A DNA stretch of 64,000 nt, taken from NCBI GenBank assembly GCA_934149465.1, contig CAKPEZ010000002.1, positions 102,866 through 166,865 on the forward strand, written 5' to 3'. The notes under the pieces are model-generated. The model did not search any database and was not told where the DNA came from. It saw only the letters and a list, made by a program, of their open reading frames with translations. Shown piece by piece: positions 1 to 8,528 of the stretch. Within the stretch, counting starts at the first letter, position 1; every line of letters starts with the position of its first letter. A program made the translations under genes and the position numbers. This stretch comes from an uncultured Bacilli bacterium. Its GTDB lineage: Bacteria; Bacillota_I; Bacilli_A; RF39; UBA660.

Positions 1-45
1 AGAAAAACACCTGCGCAAATATTAGCACGTCATGATTTAGATTAG
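1..45 (+). CDS. C-terminal fragment of an upstream gene
   Basis: An open frame enters from the left edge and reads RKTPAQILARHDLD before a TAG stop. It runs straight into a strong intrinsic terminator, which supports this being the true 3' end of a gene. Fourteen residues are too few to recognise a family, so no function is proposed. Confidence 0.5.
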   Translation, partial: RKTPAQILARHDLD

Positions 46-72
46 AAAGACTAAAAAAAGTCTTTCTTTTTT
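45..72 (+). terminator. intrinsic terminator
   Basis: GAAAGACT pairs with AGTCTTTC around an A6 loop and is followed by six T. It ends the transcript of the gene cut by the left edge. Confidence 0.85.
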
Positions 73-113
73 ACACATGCTTTACTAAATTTATTTATAT
101 ATTAAAATAAAAA

Positions 114-122
114 TGCTATAAT
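114..122 (+). promoter_or_regulatory. extended -10 promoter of the acyl-CoA synthetase gene
   Basis: TGCTATAAT is a perfect extended -10 element. No good -35 box lies 17 bases upstream, which is usual for extended -10 promoters. The ribosome site TAGGAGG lies just before the ATG at 148. Confidence 0.6.
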
Positions 123-147
123 ATACTTAATAAATTAGGAGGTAAAT

Positions 148-1926
148 ATGAAACTAACAGGAAAGCCATCAATTGATAAGCCATGGCTACAATATTATCC
201 AGAAGAATCTATTAACGAAGAGATTCCATATGAAAATATCTATACTGCACTAGTAAGAGAAAATAAAAATTTTAAAACTATTACAGCACTTAATTATTTT
301 GGAAGAAAAATAACTTATGAGGAAATGTTTAAAAATATTGATGATGCATCTAGAGCATTAATTGCGTTTGGAGTAAAAAAGGGAGATGTAGTAACTATTA
401 TTTCTCCAACGTTACCAGAAACATCTTATATATTTTTAGCACTTGCTAAAATTGGAGCAATTTCTAATATGGTTGATCCAAGGACAAGTCCTGAGGGAAT
501 AGAAGAATATATAAAAGAAGCAGAATCTAAATTAATATTTATTATTGATAGTTATGCTTATAAATTAAAAAATTTAAAAAATAAAGCTGAAATTCAAGAT
601 ATTATTACTTTTTCACCAAGTGATTCATTACCATTTGGTTTAAAAATGGGCTATGAATTAAAAACATTTCTTGAAAAGAAAAAAGGAGATACACCTTTAA
701 TGGAAGATGTTATTCCTTGGAAAAAATTTATTTCTAAGAAAGATGATATTAATATAGATTATCAATTTGAAGAAGTAGATGCTTCACTACCAGCAGTTAT
801 TGAACATACGGGAGGTACTACAGGAACACCTAAAGGAGTATTATTATCTCATTATAATCTTCTTTCAACTGCCTATCAATGTATCTATGCTGGATTTGAC
901 TTTCAAAGAAAGCAAACTTGGCTTAATATAATGCCTTTATTTATTGCTTATGGAGCAGGAAATGGTTTTTTACTTCCATTATTATGTGGAATGGAAGTAA
1001 TCTTAATACCAGCATTTGATCCAAATAAATTTGCAAATCTATTAAATAAATATAAACCTAATCATATGATAGGGGTACCATCACATTATGGACATATTAT
1101 AAAAAGTCCACTTTTAGCTAAAGCAGATTTAAGTTATGTAATAGCGCCTACTGTTGGTGGAGATGGAATGGATAAAAAACTTGAAATAGAAGTAAATGAC
1201 TTTTTAGAAAAACATAACTGTCCATATAAGATTGTAAAAGGCTATGGAATGACTGAAGTAAATGCTGCAGTAGCGGCTTGCAATTCTAACGAATCTAATA
1301 CTTTAGGTAGCGTTGGTATTCCCTTTCCTCAAACAACTATTTCAATCTTTGCTCCTGGGACAACTAAAGAGTTAGGATATAACGAAGAAGGAGAAGTATG
1401 TATTACTGGGCCAAATACAATGCTTGGTTATTGGAAAAATCAAAAAGCTACAGATGATATAATTTGGCAACACGAAGATGGAAAAAAATGGGTACATTCT
1501 GGAGATTTAGGTTATATAAACGAAAACGGTCAACTATTTATAATGGGACGTATTAAGAGAATGATTGTTCGTCATGATGGATTTAAGATATTCCCACCTA
1601 AAATTGAAGAAATAATAAGTGAAATACCAGCAATATCTTCTTGCCAAGTAGTTGGATTTAAAGATTTAGCATATGCTCAAGGTGAATTACCAATGGTTCA
1701 TGTTATCTTGAAAGAAGAATACCGTGGTATGGAAGAAGAAGTAAAAAGCTTAATAATGAGGATTTGTCATGAAAAACTTCAAGAATATGCTATTCCATAT
1801 GATGTAGTATTTGAAGAGAAATTCCCTTTAACTCTTCTTGGTAAAATAGATTTTAAGAAATTATCAGATGAAGATAATGAAAGAATGGCTAAAGCAGCAC
1901 CTAAGAAGTTAACAAAAACGAAATAA
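148..1926 (+). CDS. AMP-dependent acyl-CoA synthetase/ligase family protein
   Basis: This 592-residue protein is a class I adenylate-forming enzyme, which activates a carboxylic acid as an acyl-AMP and usually passes it to CoA. The AMP-binding loop TGGTTGTPKG lies near residue 221, GYGMTEV (motif A5) near 365, HSGDLG (A7) near 451 and the hinge region GRIKRMIVRHDGFKI near 468-482. The C-terminal subdomain ends LLGKIDFKKL, which contains the GK lysine that closes the adenylation site. No membrane segment or signal is visible, so it is probably cytoplasmic. It is a single-gene transcript between terminators. The acid substrate (fatty acid, aryl acid or other) cannot be told from the sequence. 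Confidence 0.88.
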   Translation: MKLTGKPSIDKPWLQYYPEESINEEIPYENIYTALVRENKNFKTITALNYFGRKITYEEMFKNIDDASRALIAFGVKKGDVVTIISPTLPETSYIFLALAKIGAISNMVDPRTSPEGIEEYIKEAESKLIFIIDSYAYKLKNLKNKAEIQDIITFSPSDSLPFGLKMGYELKTFLEKKKGDTPLMEDVIPWKKFISKKDDINIDYQFEEVDASLPAVIEHTGGTTGTPKGVLLSHYNLLSTAYQCIYAGFDFQRKQTWLNIMPLFIAYGAGNGFLLPLLCGMEVILIPAFDPNKFANLLNKYKPNHMIGVPSHYGHIIKSPLLAKADLSYVIAPTVGGDGMDKKLEIEVNDFLEKHNCPYKIVKGYGMTEVNAAVAACNSNESNTLGSVGIPFPQTTISIFAPGTTKELGYNEEGEVCITGPNTMLGYWKNQKATDDIIWQHEDGKKWVHSGDLGYINENGQLFIMGRIKRMIVRHDGFKIFPPKIEEIISEIPAISSCQVVGFKDLAYAQGELPMVHVILKEEYRGMEEEVKSLIMRICHEKLQEYAIPYDVVFEEKFPLTLLGKIDFKKLSDEDNERMAKAAPKKLTKTK

Positions 1927-1933
1927 GAATACG

Positions 1934-1958
1934 AAAAACGACAAAAGTCGTTTTTTTT
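1934..1958 (+). terminator. intrinsic terminator
   Basis: AAAAACGAC pairs with GTCGTTTTT around an AAAA loop and continues into a T-tract. It closes the acyl-CoA synthetase transcript. Confidence 0.85.
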
Positions 1959-1988
1959 AAGTTTAGTATCGCTAAAAAGACAAGCCTA

Positions 1989-1997
1989 TGATATAAT
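1989..1997 (+). promoter_or_regulatory. extended -10 promoter of the sensor-kinase gene
   Basis: TGATATAAT matches the extended -10 consensus, 25 bases before the start codon at 2023. A strong AGGAGG ribosome site follows. No clear -35 box is seen. Confidence 0.55.
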
Positions 1998-2022
1998 AAA
2001 ATATATAATAGGAGGCGGTTAT

Positions 2023-3852
2023 ATGCAAATAGGAGTTACAGTAATTTGTTGTAGCTTATTATATAGTATTATGGTAGGAATAGTATATTTCTTAAAACCT
2101 AAAGTAAATAATACTGAAAATAAAATTTATAGTTTCTTAATGAAAATAAATATCTTTGGACTTTTCTTAGAACTTGGTTGTTGTTTTTTCGTTTATAACA
2201 AAGATATATCTTCATTCTATTCAACAATGAATATTTTCATAAATAAAGCATTTTTAATTTATTTATTGTTATGGGAATTTACCTTTACATTTTATACATT
2301 CTATATTTCATTTAGTAGAAACGAAAAATTTAAACAACTATATAAGAATAATAAAGATAAAATTCTTCTTGGAATAGGAATAGCTTATTTCTTAGTTTTA
2401 CTCTTAGTAGTAGGACTCCCATTATATTACTGTAATGAAGGAGGATATGTTTATTCTTATGGACCTGCTACTGATATATTATTTATAGTAGGAGGAATAT
2501 CTATCTTAGTAGATAATTTCTGTGTATTTAAAAATTTTAAAAAAGTAGCAACTAAGAAATACTATCCATTATTTATTTTAATTTTATTAATGATTTTAGT
2601 TTTTGTTATTAGAGAGATAAACCCTGGATTAATAGTAATCAATTCAGTATTTGCATTTGTTACAGTACTTATGTACTTTACTATTGAGAATCCTGATTTA
2701 CAATTAGTTGATGAACTTATTAGAAATAGAGAAATAGTAGAGAAATCAATTGAAGATAAATCAACATTTTTATTTAAGATGACTGAAGAAGTTAGAAATC
2801 CTCTTAAGAAGATTATTGATAATATAGATTCTTATAATATTACTGATGATCCTAAAGATAAGGAATTATATATTGATAATGTCTTAGAAAATGCGAATAA
2901 TTTAACTTTTATAGTTAATAATATCTTAGATATTAGTAATATGGATATCAATAATATTAGAATTACTAATAGTATTTATAATGCTTATACTTTCTTTGAA
3001 GATATAAGAAAGAAAACACTTCCTGAAACTAAGAAGAAAAATTTAGAATTTCGCTATGAAGTAAGTAATAATTTACCTAAATTTCTTTATGGAGATAACG
3101 TTAAATTAAAACAAGCTATAATGTCAATTATCTTAAATGCAGTAAAACATACTACTACAGGATTCGTTGATGTTGATGTTAATACAATTATTCGTTATGA
3201 TATCTGTAGATTAATTATCTCAGTAAAAGATTCTGGATGTGGAATGAGTCTTGAAAAAATAAATAATATCTTAAATCAAAAAGGAGAACTTACTAAAGGA
3301 GATTTAGCTAAGCTTAATAAAGTTGATGTTGATTTAACCGTAGCGCTTAAAATAATTAAAATATTAAATGGTAATGTTCATATAAAAAGTAAACTTGGGG
3401 AAGGTACTGAATTTACAATAGTACTTGATCAAAAAATAGATTTACCTAAAAATAATATTTTAGATATTAAAAAATATGATTATGCAATTGGTAAGAAGAT
3501 ATTACTAGTAGATGATAAATTAGATGAAATAAGAAAAATAGAAGATTTACTTACTACTTCTTCTAAAGATGTTATTAATTTAGCCATGTTAGGATCAGAA
3601 TGTATTGAAAAGATTAAAGCTGGTGAAAAATATGATTTAATTATTATCAATGATGAATTAAGACCGGTAAATGCTCTTCCTACTTTGCAAAAGTTAAAAG
3701 AAATAAAGAGATTTAATACTCCAGTAGTAGTGCTTTTAGATAAGAATAAAGAGTTTATTAAAAGACATTATTTAGAAGATGGTTTTGATGATTATATTTT
3801 AAGAAGTAATTTAGAAGAAGAAATAAAAAGAATAATTGATAAATATTATTAA
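2023..3852 (+). CDS. degenerate membrane hybrid histidine kinase with C-terminal receiver-like domain
   Basis: This 609-residue protein begins with about seven hydrophobic segments (residues 1-225), followed by a HisKA-like helix, a HATPase domain and a receiver domain. The ATPase boxes look usable: N-box ILNAVKHT near 373, G1 DSGCGM near 403 and GEGTEF near 460. The H-box, normally MSHEIRTPL, reads MTEEVRNPL, so the phosphoacceptor His is replaced by Glu near residue 255. The receiver (LLVDD near 496) keeps a candidate acceptor Asp near 544. It has lost the conserved Thr (VVVLLD instead of VVxLTA) and has Arg in place of the invariant Lys (ILRSN instead of LxKP). It may work as a non-phosphorylating ligand- or ATP-switched signalling protein, which is inference. 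No response regulator gene is adjacent. Confidence 0.75.
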   Translation: MQIGVTVICCSLLYSIMVGIVYFLKPKVNNTENKIYSFLMKINIFGLFLELGCCFFVYNKDISSFYSTMNIFINKAFLIYLLLWEFTFTFYTFYISFSRNEKFKQLYKNNKDKILLGIGIAYFLVLLLVVGLPLYYCNEGGYVYSYGPATDILFIVGGISILVDNFCVFKNFKKVATKKYYPLFILILLMILVFVIREINPGLIVINSVFAFVTVLMYFTIENPDLQLVDELIRNREIVEKSIEDKSTFLFKMTEEVRNPLKKIIDNIDSYNITDDPKDKELYIDNVLENANNLTFIVNNILDISNMDINNIRITNSIYNAYTFFEDIRKKTLPETKKKNLEFRYEVSNNLPKFLYGDNVKLKQAIMSIILNAVKHTTTGFVDVDVNTIIRYDICRLIISVKDSGCGMSLEKINNILNQKGELTKGDLAKLNKVDVDLTVALKIIKILNGNVHIKSKLGEGTEFTIVLDQKIDLPKNNILDIKKYDYAIGKKILLVDDKLDEIRKIEDLLTTSSKDVINLAMLGSECIEKIKAGEKYDLIIINDELRPVNALPTLQKLKEIKRFNTPVVVLLDKNKEFIKRHYLEDGFDDYILRSNLEEEIKRIIDKYY

Positions 3853-3888
3853 AAAAAGATGTTCCTTAAAAAAAGAAACATCTTTTTT
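3851..3888. terminator. bidirectional terminator between convergent genes
   Basis: GATGTT pairs with AACATC, flanked by an A-run on the left and a T-run on the right, so it can act on both strands. It lies between the sensor-kinase gene and the convergent TetR gene and reaches the latter's stop codon. Confidence 0.8.
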
Positions 3889-4486
3889 ATTTTAATAAAG
3901 ATTTAATCGCATCAAATAAGTAGGGCTTATATTCATTAATTGGAAGTGGTTCTTTTTTTACTATTGAAGTAAAACAAGTAGAACTAACTAATTCTACGAT
4001 TATAAAAAAAGTTACTTCTGGATTTTTTAATTTAATTTTACTTTTTTTTAAGCCATCAATAAAATGATTATATAATCCTAAACTTTCACTTTCCATCAAA
4101 TTAGAAAGATTCTTACTATAAATTCCTAAAGACATATTCTTGCCAATTAATTTTAAAAGAAGCGGTTTAGTAGCAAGTTCATCAATTATATAATTAATTA
4201 CAAAATTCATTTGCTTTTCAAAATCAGTAATATTTTCTTTTTTTAAATGAATAATCGCATCATTAAATAATTGATGTGATTTATTTATAATAATGTGGTT
4301 CTGTAAATCATATTTATCTTTAAAATAAAGATAAAATGTTCCTTTAGCAATCTTTGCTTCATCGACGATATCCTGTATTGAAGTATCTTTAATATCTTTT
4401 TTACCAAGTAGGGTATAACCAGCATCTAATAATTTTCTCTTTTTTTCTAGTTTACCTTCTTCTACTTTTGATAGCTCTTTATCCAT
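3887..4486 (-). CDS. TetR/AcrR-family transcriptional regulator
   Basis: This 199-residue protein has the N-terminal TetR DNA-binding fold. The helix-turn-helix IQDIVDEAKIAKGTFYLYF lies at about residues 37-55 and is followed by KDKYDL, the usual start of helix 4. The C-terminal ligand domain is not specific enough to name an effector. The ATG has a good TGAGGTGA ribosome site on the minus strand. It is transcribed away from the MMPL transporter gene, and the shared upstream region carries two TGAC-N5-GTCA palindromes over the transporter promoter. Repression of the transporter operon and relief by a small ligand is therefore the likely role (inference). Confidence 0.9.
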   Translation of the reverse strand: MDKELSKVEEGKLEKKRKLLDAGYTLLGKKDIKDTSIQDIVDEAKIAKGTFYLYFKDKYDLQNHIIINKSHQLFNDAIIHLKKENITDFEKQMNFVINYIIDELATKPLLLKLIGKNMSLGIYSKNLSNLMESESLGLYNHFIDGLKKSKIKLKNPEVTFFIIVELVSSTCFTSIVKKEPLPINEYKPYLFDAIKSLLK

Positions 4487-4568
4487 TATCTATCACCTCA
4501 CACTAATTTTAATTCAAAATAAGAAAATAGTCAATTTTCTTTTTAATAAGCATAATATAAATAGGGTA

Positions 4569-4597
4569 TTGACTAACGGTCATTGTTATGATAGAAT
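4569..4597 (+). promoter_or_regulatory. sigma-A promoter of the MMPL operon
   Basis: TTGACT, 17 bases, TAGAAT. The -35 box is part of the left operator palindrome, and the right operator begins about seven bases after the -10, around the expected transcription start. Confidence 0.8.
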
Positions 4598-4616
4598 TAA
4601 AAATGACCGTTGGTCA
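4570..4616. promoter_or_regulatory. paired operator sites, probably for the divergent TetR regulator
   Basis: Two 13-base palindromes, TGACTAACGGTCA at 4570-4582 and TGACCGTTGGTCA at 4604-4616, share the form TGAC-N5-GTCA. As 15-base arms they form an inverted repeat of each other with one mismatch. One covers the -35 box and the other the start region of the transporter promoter, the expected geometry for TetR repression. Confidence 0.75.
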
Positions 4617-4629
4617 TAAGAGGTGAAAT

Positions 4630-6702
4630 ATGAAAAAAATAAGTGAATTTATTTGTAAAAAGAAATATCTTATTCTAATATTAACTATCTTATTAACAGT
4701 TATTTCTTTAGTTGGAATACATGCAACTAAGATAAACTATGATATTTTAGTATATTTACCAGAAGATATTGAAACTATGAAAGGTCAAAAGATATTAACT
4801 GAGGACTTTGAGATGGGAGCGTTTTCTATTACTGTAGTAGAGAATATGCCTTCTAAAGATCTTTTAAAATTAGAAGATCAAATTAGAAACATAGATGGCG
4901 TTTTGATGGTAGAAAGTGCATCTGATTTAGTTGGTACTACTATTCCTCTTGAAATGCTACCAAGTGAGATAGTATCAAAAGTTCATAAAGATAATACCGA
5001 CTTATTACTTATAACTTTTAAAGATGGAACTTCTTCAGAAACAACAACTAATGCTGTTTCAAAGATTAGAGAAATTACTTCATCTAATGTTAAAGTAGGC
5101 GGTATGAGTGCGATGGTACTTGATACAAGAGAATTATCTGATCAAGAAATAACTATTTATATTTTGATCGCAGTAGGACTATGTGCAATTATTTTGATGA
5201 TATCCTTAGATTCTTATTTTGTACCAGTATTATTACTTGGTAATATTGGAATTGCCATCTTATTTAATATGGGAAGTAATGTCTTTTTAGGAGAAATATC
5301 TTATATTACTAAGGCAATAAGTGCAGTACTTCAGCTTGGAGTAACTACCGACTTTTCTATCTTCTTATATCATCGTTATGAAGAATTAAAGAAAGAATCT
5401 AAGAATAGAGAAGATGCTATGAGTAAGGCAATAATGGATACATTTACTTCGGTAATTGGAAGTTCATTTACTACTATTGCTGGATTCTTAGCACTTTGTG
5501 CGATGAATTTAACTTTAGGAAAAGATATTGGTTTAGTAATGGCTAAAGGAGTATTATGTGGAGTTATTTGCGTTCTTACCGTTTTTCCTGCTTTACTATT
5601 AGTATTTGATAATATTGTAGAGAAGACTTCACATAAAATAATCCTTCCTAAATTTGAAGGATTAAAAGACTTTATAATTAAGAACTACAAAGTAATATTT
5701 ATAATCTTTATTATTTTGATATTACCTGCTTACTTAGGAAATAAACATACAGAAAGTTATTATAACTTAGATAAAAGTCTTCCTGATACATTAGATAGTA
5801 GCGTTGCTAATAAGATATTAAAAGAAGATTTTGGAATAGTTTCTCCAGAGATAATCTTAATAGATAAAGATTTAAGTTCTTCTAAAATAAGTGCTATGTG
5901 TGATGAGATAATTGATGTAGAAGGAATAGACTTTGTATTAAATATAGATAAATTAAATGAATACGGAATTACTAAGAATATGCTTAGTGATGATCTTTTA
6001 AAAAAGGTAGAAAGTGATAAATATCAAATGATTTTAATAAACTCTAGTTATGATATTGCAACTGATGAATTAAATAATCAAGTAACTACTGTTAATGAAA
6101 TTATTAAGAAATATGATTCAAATGCTATTTTAGCAGGAGAAGGTCCTCTTATGAAAGATTTAGTTGAAATTAGTAATCAGGACTTTATTAATGTTAATTA
6201 TAGCTCTATAATTATTATCTTTATAATTATGCTTATTATATTAAAATCACTATCATTACCAGTTATCTTGGTAAGTACTGTAGAATTTGCAATTATGCTT
6301 AATATGGCTATTCCATATTATATGGGAGTAAAACTTCCATTTATAGCATCCATTGTAATTGGAACAATTCAGCTTGGAGCAACAATAGACTATGCTATTT
6401 TAATGACTACTAAATACCTAGAAGCAAGAAAGAAGATGGATAAAAAATCTTCAGTTAAGTATGCTTTAGATGGATCAGTTTCATCTATTATAGTAAGTGC
6501 TTTATGTTTCTTTGGAGCAACTTTTGGAGTAGGTATTTATTCTAAACTAGAAATGATTAGCTCATTATGCATCCTTATCGCAAGAGGAGCAATTATTAGT
6601 ATGATAGTAGTTATATTTGTCTTACCAGCATTACTTATAATATTTGATAAATTAATTTGTAAGACAACACTTGGAATGAAAGGAAGGAAAAAATATGAAT
6701 AA
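4630..6702 (+). CDS. MMPL/RND-family transporter
   Basis: This 690-residue membrane protein has the two-fold RND layout: a first membrane helix (residues 10-30), a large extracytoplasmic loop, a five-helix bundle, then a repeat of the same pattern. The two halves carry matching intramembrane motifs, GVTTDFSIFLYHRYEE near 237 and GATIDYAILMTTKYLE near 583. The Asp in each is where proton-relay residues lie in MmpL proteins. The family exports lipids, envelope precursors or drugs using the proton gradient. It overlaps the next gene by eight bases, so the two proteins are probably made together. The upstream TetR sites suggest inducible expression. The substrate is unknown. Confidence 0.9.
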   Translation: MKKISEFICKKKYLILILTILLTVISLVGIHATKINYDILVYLPEDIETMKGQKILTEDFEMGAFSITVVENMPSKDLLKLEDQIRNIDGVLMVESASDLVGTTIPLEMLPSEIVSKVHKDNTDLLLITFKDGTSSETTTNAVSKIREITSSNVKVGGMSAMVLDTRELSDQEITIYILIAVGLCAIILMISLDSYFVPVLLLGNIGIAILFNMGSNVFLGEISYITKAISAVLQLGVTTDFSIFLYHRYEELKKESKNREDAMSKAIMDTFTSVIGSSFTTIAGFLALCAMNLTLGKDIGLVMAKGVLCGVICVLTVFPALLLVFDNIVEKTSHKIILPKFEGLKDFIIKNYKVIFIIFIILILPAYLGNKHTESYYNLDKSLPDTLDSSVANKILKEDFGIVSPEIILIDKDLSSSKISAMCDEIIDVEGIDFVLNIDKLNEYGITKNMLSDDLLKKVESDKYQMILINSSYDIATDELNNQVTTVNEIIKKYDSNAILAGEGPLMKDLVEISNQDFINVNYSSIIIIFIIMLIILKSLSLPVILVSTVEFAIMLNMAIPYYMGVKLPFIASIVIGTIQLGATIDYAILMTTKYLEARKKMDKKSSVKYALDGSVSSIIVSALCFFGATFGVGIYSKLEMISSLCILIARGAIISMIVVIFVLPALLIIFDKLICKTTLGMKGRKKYE

Positions 6703-8395
6703 AAAATTTACTAAAGTAGTAAGTGCTACTTTAATTATTAGTATGTTATTTACTAATGTAATGCCAGTATATGCTTTAACTAAAGATGAAACTATCTATA
6801 GTAAATTAAATACAAATGGTACTGTAAAAAGTACTCTAGTAAATGAACATCTAACAAGAAGTGATAATGAAGAAATGGAAGATGTTACTATCTTAAAAGA
6901 TATTTTAAATATTAATGGAGATGAAACTTATCAAGAAAAAGATGGTAAAATAGTTTGGAAAACTAATGAAAAAGATCTATTTTATCAAGGAACTACTGAT
7001 AAAGCTTTACCTATTAGCGCAAGTATTACTTATAAATTGGATGGAGAAGAAATTTCTTTAAATAAATTACTTGGTCAAAAAGGACACGTTGAAATTATTT
7101 TAAATTATCAAAATAATCTTGTTAATGAAACTTACGTTGGTAATAAAAAAGAAACTTTATATACTCCATTTGTAGTAACAATGGGATTAATCCTTAATAA
7201 TAAAGAAAATAAAAATATTAGTATTTCTAATGGTAAAATAGTTAACCTAGGAAATAAGAATATCTTAGTTGGTATTGCTACTCCAGGAATGTATGATAAT
7301 TTAAAAATAAAAGAATTTAAGAATTTAGATAGCATTACTATTAGTTATGATACAACCAATTTTAGCTTACCATCTATCTATAATGTTGCTACTAATAAAA
7401 TAGTAGAAGATGATGATTTAGAAATATTTAATAAATTAGATAATTTATATAGTAGTTATCAATTATTATCTTCTAAAGTAGATGAATTAGAAGAAGGCGC
7501 TAATACTCTTTATGAAGGGATGGAATCTTTAAATGATGGTATCTTATCTTTAGATAGTGGATTAACTTCTCTTTATGATGGAATAACTTTAATTCAAAGT
7601 AAATTAGAAGATTCTCTTGCTAAGTATGCTGATATGTCTATTTCTGATGAAATGATTTCTTCTGTCAAAGAAGAAGCTACTAAAGAAGCAGTTTTAGCAA
7701 TTGAAAGTAAAAAAGAAGATTTATTAAAGCAAGCTAAAAATAAAGTAGATGCTAAATTTACTTCTTATTATAAAGATATAATTGGTAATCAAGCAGTAAG
7801 TAATATTGAGAAAATGTATGGACCTTTAGATGATACTACTAAAGCTCTTATATATAATACAGCAGTTAATACATCATATACTGTAGCATTAGAAACAGCT
7901 AAAGAAACCACTTATGAAACTGCTATTCAAATAGCAAAAATACTTGCACCTAATATAGCAGAAAACATTTTAAAAGAAACAACAACAACTATTATGAAAG
8001 AAACAACATCTTCTTTAAAAGAACTTACAGAAGCAATAAATTACCTAGAAACTGGTGTAACTAAATTACAAGATGGTTCTAGTAAATTAGTATTAGGAAG
8101 TTCTAATATATTAGAAGGTAACAAATCTCTAAGTGAAGGAATTCATACATTTAATGAACAAGGAATAAAAAAACTTAATAGTTATTTTGATTATGAACTT
8201 ATAAATAAAGTAAAAAAATTATCTATTCTTTCTAAAGAATATCAGACATTAGATTCTAAGGATGATAGTGCTAATGGTAAGAGTAAACTTATTATGGTAA
8301 TAGATAGTGTAGAAAAGAAAAGTACTCCGCAAAAAGAAAATACTAAGAAAGTAAAAACATCTTTTTGGGATAGAATAGTAAACTTATTTAAATAA
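6695..8395 (+). CDS. secreted coiled-coil protein, putative partner of the MMPL transporter (YhgE/Pip-like repeats)
   Basis: This 566-residue protein has a signal peptide (Lys-rich start, hydrophobic core, MPVYA near residue 28). A beta-rich region of about 220 residues follows. Near 262-300 is a helical stretch with repeats of the form L-x-x-G-x-x-x-L-x-x-G (LEEGANTLYEGMESLNDG), as in the extracellular helical region of YhgE/Pip proteins. A long Ala/Lys/Glu-rich helix and a second repeat run (near 450-490) come next, and it ends WDRIVNLFK. No transmembrane helix other than the signal is obvious. The start ATG overlaps the stop of the transporter gene and has an AGGAAGG ribosome site. A role as extracytoplasmic accessory of the transporter is inference from the operon. 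Confidence 0.65.
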   Translation: MNKKFTKVVSATLIISMLFTNVMPVYALTKDETIYSKLNTNGTVKSTLVNEHLTRSDNEEMEDVTILKDILNINGDETYQEKDGKIVWKTNEKDLFYQGTTDKALPISASITYKLDGEEISLNKLLGQKGHVEIILNYQNNLVNETYVGNKKETLYTPFVVTMGLILNNKENKNISISNGKIVNLGNKNILVGIATPGMYDNLKIKEFKNLDSITISYDTTNFSLPSIYNVATNKIVEDDDLEIFNKLDNLYSSYQLLSSKVDELEEGANTLYEGMESLNDGILSLDSGLTSLYDGITLIQSKLEDSLAKYADMSISDEMISSVKEEATKEAVLAIESKKEDLLKQAKNKVDAKFTSYYKDIIGNQAVSNIEKMYGPLDDTTKALIYNTAVNTSYTVALETAKETTYETAIQIAKILAPNIAENILKETTTTIMKETTSSLKELTEAINYLETGVTKLQDGSSKLVLGSSNILEGNKSLSEGIHTFNEQGIKKLNSYFDYELINKVKKLSILSKEYQTLDSKDDSANGKSKLIMVIDSVEKKSTPQKENTKKVKTSFWDRIVNLFK

Positions 8396-8400
8396 TTAAG

Positions 8401-8427
8401 AACTTCGTTATATAGCGAAGTTTTTTT
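8401..8427 (+). terminator. intrinsic terminator of the MMPL operon
   Basis: AACTTCG pairs with CGAAGTT around an eight-base loop and continues into a T-tract. Confidence 0.85.
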
Positions 8428-8470
8428 ATCTTTGACATAATATTTAAGTAATTTTGTATAATTAAGTAAA

Positions 8471-8506
8471 GAAGTGCTTTTGATTACTAGTACTTCATGA
8501 TATAAT
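8471..8506 (+). promoter_or_regulatory. promoter of the murG operon with inverted repeat
   Basis: TGATATAAT at 8498-8506 is an extended -10. Just upstream GAAGTGCT (8471-8478) and AGTACTTC (8489-8496) form an inverted repeat with one G-T pair, covering the -35 region. It may be an operator or a chance hairpin. A second possible promoter, TTGACA with a long 19-base spacer to TATAAT, lies at 8432-8462. Confidence 0.5.
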
Positions 8507-8528
8507 TAAATAAAGAGAAGGTGGTTTT

